This document shows positions 60,124 to 64,000 of a stretch of 64,000 nucleotides of DNA, in pieces (positions within the stretch are counted from its first letter, which is position 1; each line of letters opens with the position of its first letter). A program made the position numbers and the translations under genes. The notes beneath the pieces are model-generated. The model saw nothing but the letters and a program-made list of their open reading frames with translations. It was not told the DNA's origin and made no database searches. Origin of the DNA: Patagioenas fasciata (taxonomy: Eukaryota > Chordata > Aves > Columbiformes > Columbidae). The DNA lies in assembly GCF_037038585.1 (NCBI RefSeq), contig NC_092520.1, forward strand, positions 118,775,001-118,839,000, in the 5' to 3' direction.

Positions 60124-62968
60124 GTGGGTGTGTGGCCGCGCCGGGACCGGGGCCGGTGGGGGGTCCGCCGGCGGGGTTGGGCCCCCGCGGGTGCCGGCAG
60201 CCCGCCGTGCCGAGCCGCCTTCCCACTGTGCCCGCCTCGGGTCCCGGGCTCGTCCCTGTTCTAAACATCTGCGGCCCGCGGGAACGCAGCTGGGTAATTG
60301 GTGCTGGTGGTGTGGGGGATGGAGCCAGGCTCTTCTCGGTGACAACCAATGATAGGACAAGGGGCAACGAGTACAAACCGAAACACAGAAGGTTCCACTT
60401 AAATATGAGAAGAAACTTCTTCTCAGTGAGGGTAACAGAACACTGGAACAGACTGCCCAGGGGGGTTGTGGAGTCTGCTTCTCTGGAACCATTCAAAACC
60501 CACCTGGACACATTCCTGTGTAACCTCATCTGGGTGTTCCTGCTCCGGCAGGGGTATTGGACTGGATGATCTTTCGAGGTCCCTTCCAGTCCCTAACATT
60601 CTGTGATTCTGTGGGTAGGGCCGTGATTACAGTGATAAAACTGCCTAATATAAACTCAGAATACAGGTCTAGGTCAGTGTAGGTGGATAACGTTTTAAAG
60701 AGGGTGCGCCCGGGTGGCTGTTCCTGGACTGCGACCTGTGAATCACGCTGACTTTGGGTCTCAGAAAGCAGAACCGCTTGGTGCACAGAGTATTTAGCTT
60801 GTTTAAAGAAGCAGCCAGGTTTTCCCCATATCAGCCACATGTTAGTGGCCTTCAGCCCTCAGTTGTGCTGCCTGGCAGGGGCAGGGCAAGAGTTCTTCAG
60901 CCTTACACTTACCTGTCCATAGAAGAAAGTGGTGAAGATGAGGTCCTATGTAACTAAGTCGCCCCTTGGACTTAAAAGAGTGCCTTTGTGTAGTTACACA
61001 GGGATGTAATTGCAAATTATTCCTTTAGAAGAACCTTAATTAGCATTGCTACTCTTGGATTTCTCTCAGAAATCTACGTAGTTAATACATATACATTTAT
61101 CATGCACGCTTCAGATATATGATGAACGTGGCTTGATGTTGTTTCTCCAAGCACTCCTCTAATTACAGAGTTGCAATAGAAAAGATTAAGCGTTTTGTAA
61201 GTTTGTTTTATATATGTGGCAATTTATATATGATACTCCTTGTATTCAAGTTCATTATGTGATGAACCTAAATATAATTCCGTTTTGTTAGTGCTGCTAA
61301 TTATAATAAATTATCACTTTGCAGAATAAAGTTTGTAATGTTTTTAGAACCTACATAAGTATTCCTATTTTACAACTGAAAAAAACCAAAACAAACAAAA
61401 AGAACAAAGGCACCTTTCTGTCCAGACATACAGAAGAATAGCAGTGATCCCTTTCCATTTATTTAGGCCCTCCAGATGAAGAGCCTGAAGTCTGAACAAA
61501 TGTTTTGGAATGATTGTAGGAACACCACAGGTGCAACAGGAAATCTGTGCATTTTACAAGGAACACTAACAATATGAGGAGAAAGAGGATCATGATTATC
61601 TTTAAAAATATAATACCTTTTGGACCAAGGTAACCATTTTAATGCATTAATTATGTTTTGCTATCTAGAGAAACTTCACAAATCCAATGAAAAGAAGAAT
61701 TTATTCTCACTTGGCAAATCAAAACTGGATCTACTGATCTGATGTCCATGTAGTCTTTGTGATTTCATGAAGTCCTCAAAAGTCAGTGCTCTGCCATGTA
61801 GATGTTTAAAATAAAATACCCCAAAATGACTGATGACTCAGAATGCGGGACTGGAATTGGCTGGTTTTAGCAAGTCATAGATCAGTGTAGGTCCTCTATG
61901 AATAAGTACCGGTGAAGTTGGCAGCAAGATAATGGTTTATAATATTGCCACAAAATGGCAAGGAATTTATCACGTGGCTTTGTACTCATCTAAAATTACA
62001 GAATTTATTTTCCAACTAGTAATTCATTTTACTTGTTGAGGCAAAAAGCTTGGTATTTTCTTTGCTGACGATACAGCTAATTTTTATTTTAAATCAGCAA
62101 CCACGGAAATAACTTGTACTGGCAGAAAGATGCTTTCTGTGGTAAAACTGCATCAAACCAGAAGTTTAATTATTACGATAAGAGGTAAGACATTTTGCTC
62201 TTTGTGCTACTACTTAAAATAAAATACCCTAGTAGAATATCAGTGTAACTTAGTCTGTACCTATTCATGCATGTAATTATTGAAAAATCTGAGAAAGGTT
62301 ATGTTGTTTTGTTGGTTTTTTTTCTGGTGTTCCTAAAGCTGAATTACAGATTGCTGAAGCTGTTGCTCTTGTCGATACCCTTCAGAATTGGACAGTTTTA
62401 GATAAAATAATTATTCCTACCAAAAATCCGGACAAGAAGTTTGTTTTTGGCAAAGGAAACCTTCAGGTTTTGACAGGTAAGGACTGAGATTTTTTTCAGC
62501 ACTGTATCATTCTAAATGAAAGACTTCAGTAACTGAACTGTTTAAGGATAAGTATGAAAGCTGAAGAGAGAGAATTTTGTTTTTCCATCTTGCAAGTTTG
62601 CAAACAAAATTCAAATAATTGTTTTAAGATTGCAAAAGCAACACAGAATAAAAATAACCCATGCTCTCTGAAAATGTGTGAGACAACTCAATCTCTACGT
62701 TTATGTGATTGACATAAGTGAAACTGACAGCTGTTTTACATAGTACTAAATTAGTGCAAATACAACTGTTCTGTGAAGAATATGATGCCATTTGATATTT
62801 TATGAGCATTCTGCTTAGTGAAAAATGGTTTTCTGTATATTTTAAAAAGAGAATTGACATTTAACACTTTATTTTGTAATGGTTGTCTATCTTTTAGAAA
62901 AGATTAAAAAATTGCCCCATGTGACAGCTGTCTTCTTGAATGTGGAAAGAATATCTTCAGTAACAAAG
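59736..62968 (+). CDS. GTPBP6: GTPBP6, mitochondrial HflX-like GTP-binding protein (first three coding exons; 3' part beyond window)
   Basis: GTPBP6 is the mitochondrial HflX homologue. In human cells it acts in mitoribosome recycling and large-subunit assembly. Three exons join in phase to give 198 codons. First is an arginine-rich, acid-poor leader fit for mitochondrial import ([16 protein letters not shown]...), then an acidic run of D/E at about residues 70-90, then the HflX N-terminal domain: [49 protein letters not shown]. These match human GTPBP6 motifs (VHPDVKWGP, FGKGNFEHLTEKI, VFLNVERM). The G-domain (G1-G5) exons are not in the window. The start at 59,736 has G at -3 and G at +4. 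Confidence 0.95.
60124..62338 (+). other. GTPBP6 intron 1
   Basis: About 2.2 kb. GC-rich for the first 150 bp, then the CR1 3' end, then AT-rich sequence with no further recognisable feature. Confidence 0.7.
60316..60618 (+). mobile_element. CR1 LINE 3' end in GTPBP6 intron 1
   Basis: ATGATAGGACAAGGGGCAA, GGAACAGACTGCCCAGGGGG, GGACTGGATGATCTTTCGAG and the tail ATTCTGTGATTCTGTG. It begins about 190 bp after GTPBP6 exon 1, in the same orientation as that gene. A long open frame from 59,370 to 60,569 arises only because exon 1, intron and this CR1 happen to lack stops. Confidence 0.92.
62339..62476 (+). CDS. GTPBP6: GTPBP6 coding exon 2
   Basis: 46 codons counting split ones: [33 protein letters not shown]. 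Equivalent to human AEWQVAEATALVHTL and KTPDRKLIFGKGNF. Acceptor tggtgttcctaaag, donor GACAG|gtaagg. Phase 1 on both sides. Confidence 0.95.
62898..62968 (+). CDS. GTPBP6: GTPBP6 coding exon 3
   Basis: [20 protein letters not shown], then SVTK. It matches human EKIRGSPDVTCVFLNVERM. Acceptor gttgtctatcttttag, donor ACAAAG|gtaatt. Phase 1 in, 0 out. No later exon is recognisable up to 64,000. Confidence 0.95.
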
Positions 62969-64000
62969 GTAATTAAATATTGTATCAAATCGTATTCTTT
63001 ACATCAGTATTGTTCAGAAGCTGTTGATGCTATGAGAAGTAGGGTCGGTTCTAACTCTGAATTTGCAAATGGTGATATATGAAGAGACCTAGACTGAGTT
63101 TTGTGGAAACTAAATGCCTGTTATATTTGTCCAGCTGATATATATGTTACCAGCTCTCATGCGTGACATTTTCCAGCAGCCTAATAGCTGTTTGACACTA
63201 GCTCTACTTAAAATGTTGGAAAAGTTACCCAAGATCTTTTTCACAAAATAAAGAGGTGATAACACAGCTTTTATTATGAAGAATGTCTACAGTTTGGATT
63301 AGTTTATGTGCACATATAGCACTATACTTATATGGATAGCATATTTTTCTATAGTTCTGTGAGTGCTGTATTGTATTTTGAATATGAGGTGTAAGTTCAG
63401 AGCAAGTTTATATTTCAGTGTTTTGAATATTTAAACTTTCATTCCTAACAGTTAAAAAGAAACTATATTTTAAATGGACAGATTACATTGAGGGGAGGAG
63501 CATGCTTCACTTTTTTAACAGTAAAACAACTGGTGCATGAACTGTAGATGCTCTTTCAAATGCTTAGAGAAACTGAAATACATACTTTTTAGGTTTTTTG
63601 CATGCACAGCATCATACAGGGTGTAAAGTGCATGCAACTGCATGCAAACATTAGGGCTTTGCTGATAGTTTTGAATGCTTTCCCTGATGATAAAATGGAC
63701 AGAGGTATTAAATATCTCTAGAAGACAGTTATCTCAAGTGCTTCAATTTATGGACGAAATGAAAATTGAAAATGTTTCATTTCAATTTCTTAGTTTTTAT
63801 TCCCTGATTTATAGTATGACTACTTTTAGCACTAGATCTTAAGAGCAATTTAACAAGGTTGATTCAATAAAGTGTTTGAGAACATACATAAAACACTAGC
63901 ATTCTGGATTTTAGAGATGGCAAACTATTGCGTACTTTGAGTGTATCCTATCCTTTCCCATACCAGCACTTCATATTTATTTTTTGCAAGGACTTAACCA
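62969..64000 (+). other. GTPBP6 intron 3 (runs off the window)
   Basis: AT-rich. I looked for the next GTPBP6 segment (human KELEAAWGVEVFDR) and did not find it. No repeat recognised. Confidence 0.6.

Larger units (their letters stand above)
59100..60280. promoter_or_regulatory. CpG island and bidirectional STAG-like/GTPBP6 promoter
   Basis: Abrupt change from AT-rich to CpG-dense sequence covering the first exons of both genes. Between the presumed minus-strand exon (to about 59,545) and the GTPBP6 ATG (59,736) there is no TATA box. A GC box (GGGCGG near 59,611), ETS-like GGAA cores (CTTCCG near 59,650; GCGGAAG near 59,672), an E2F-like GGCGCGCC (near 59,680) and an E-box CATGTG (near 59,590) are visible. 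Factor binding is inference. Confidence 0.8.

Noticed and set aside
59538..60529. Long minus-strand frames (180 and 218 codons) opposite GTPBP6 exon 1
   Set aside because: Antisense shadows of GC-rich coding sequence and a CR1, with low-complexity Pro/Arg/Ser composition and no motif.
59370..60569. 399-codon plus-strand open frame
   Set aside because: It is GTPBP6 exon 1 with upstream GC-rich sequence, read through the intron donor into a CR1 LINE. Only 59,736-60,123 is real coding sequence.

Overview
This is vertebrate nuclear DNA, most likely from a bird. The genes are split into many short exons with consensus GT/AG junctions. The interspersed repeats I can recognise are all CR1 LINE fragments, several ending in the diagnostic (ATTCTRTG)n tail. 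Background is AT-rich, with one CpG island near 59.1-60.3 kb. Nothing bacterial, viral or CRISPR-like is present.

Two protein genes lie head to head. From about 59.5 kb down to the left edge, on the minus strand, runs an almost complete STAG/SA cohesin subunit gene. I assembled 31 consecutive coding exons (58,862 to 1,736) plus one more near the 3' end (561-654) by joining splice sites whose reading phases agree at every junction from exon 1 to exon 31. They give about 1,174 codons, colinear with STAG1/2/3 from the N-terminus through the STAG domain, the SCD and the HEAT-like repeats to the acidic tail. The protein is clearly more diverged than vertebrate STAG1 and STAG2, which are nearly invariant. 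It carries some STAG3-type residues, so I treat it as a STAG3-like (possibly meiotic) or otherwise undescribed STAG paralogue. One exon (46,364-46,435) inserts 24 residues that I do not know from any STAG protein. The last coding exon or exons and the 3' UTR lie beyond the left edge or are unresolved.

From 59,736 rightwards, on the plus strand, are the first three coding exons of GTPBP6, the mitochondrial HflX-like GTPase. The GTPase domain lies beyond the right edge. The two genes share one CpG-island promoter region of under 300 bp, so co-regulation is possible.

Regions: 1-58.9 kb STAG-like exons and introns, the largest intron being about 9.9 kb at 23.7-33.6 kb; CR1 clusters at 25.7-27.6 kb and 47.4-49.1 kb and a short CR1 scrap at 58.03 kb; shared promoter 58.9-59.74 kb; GTPBP6 exons at 59.74-60.12, 62.34-62.48 and 62.90-62.97 kb, with a CR1 in its first intron. 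I see no RNA gene.
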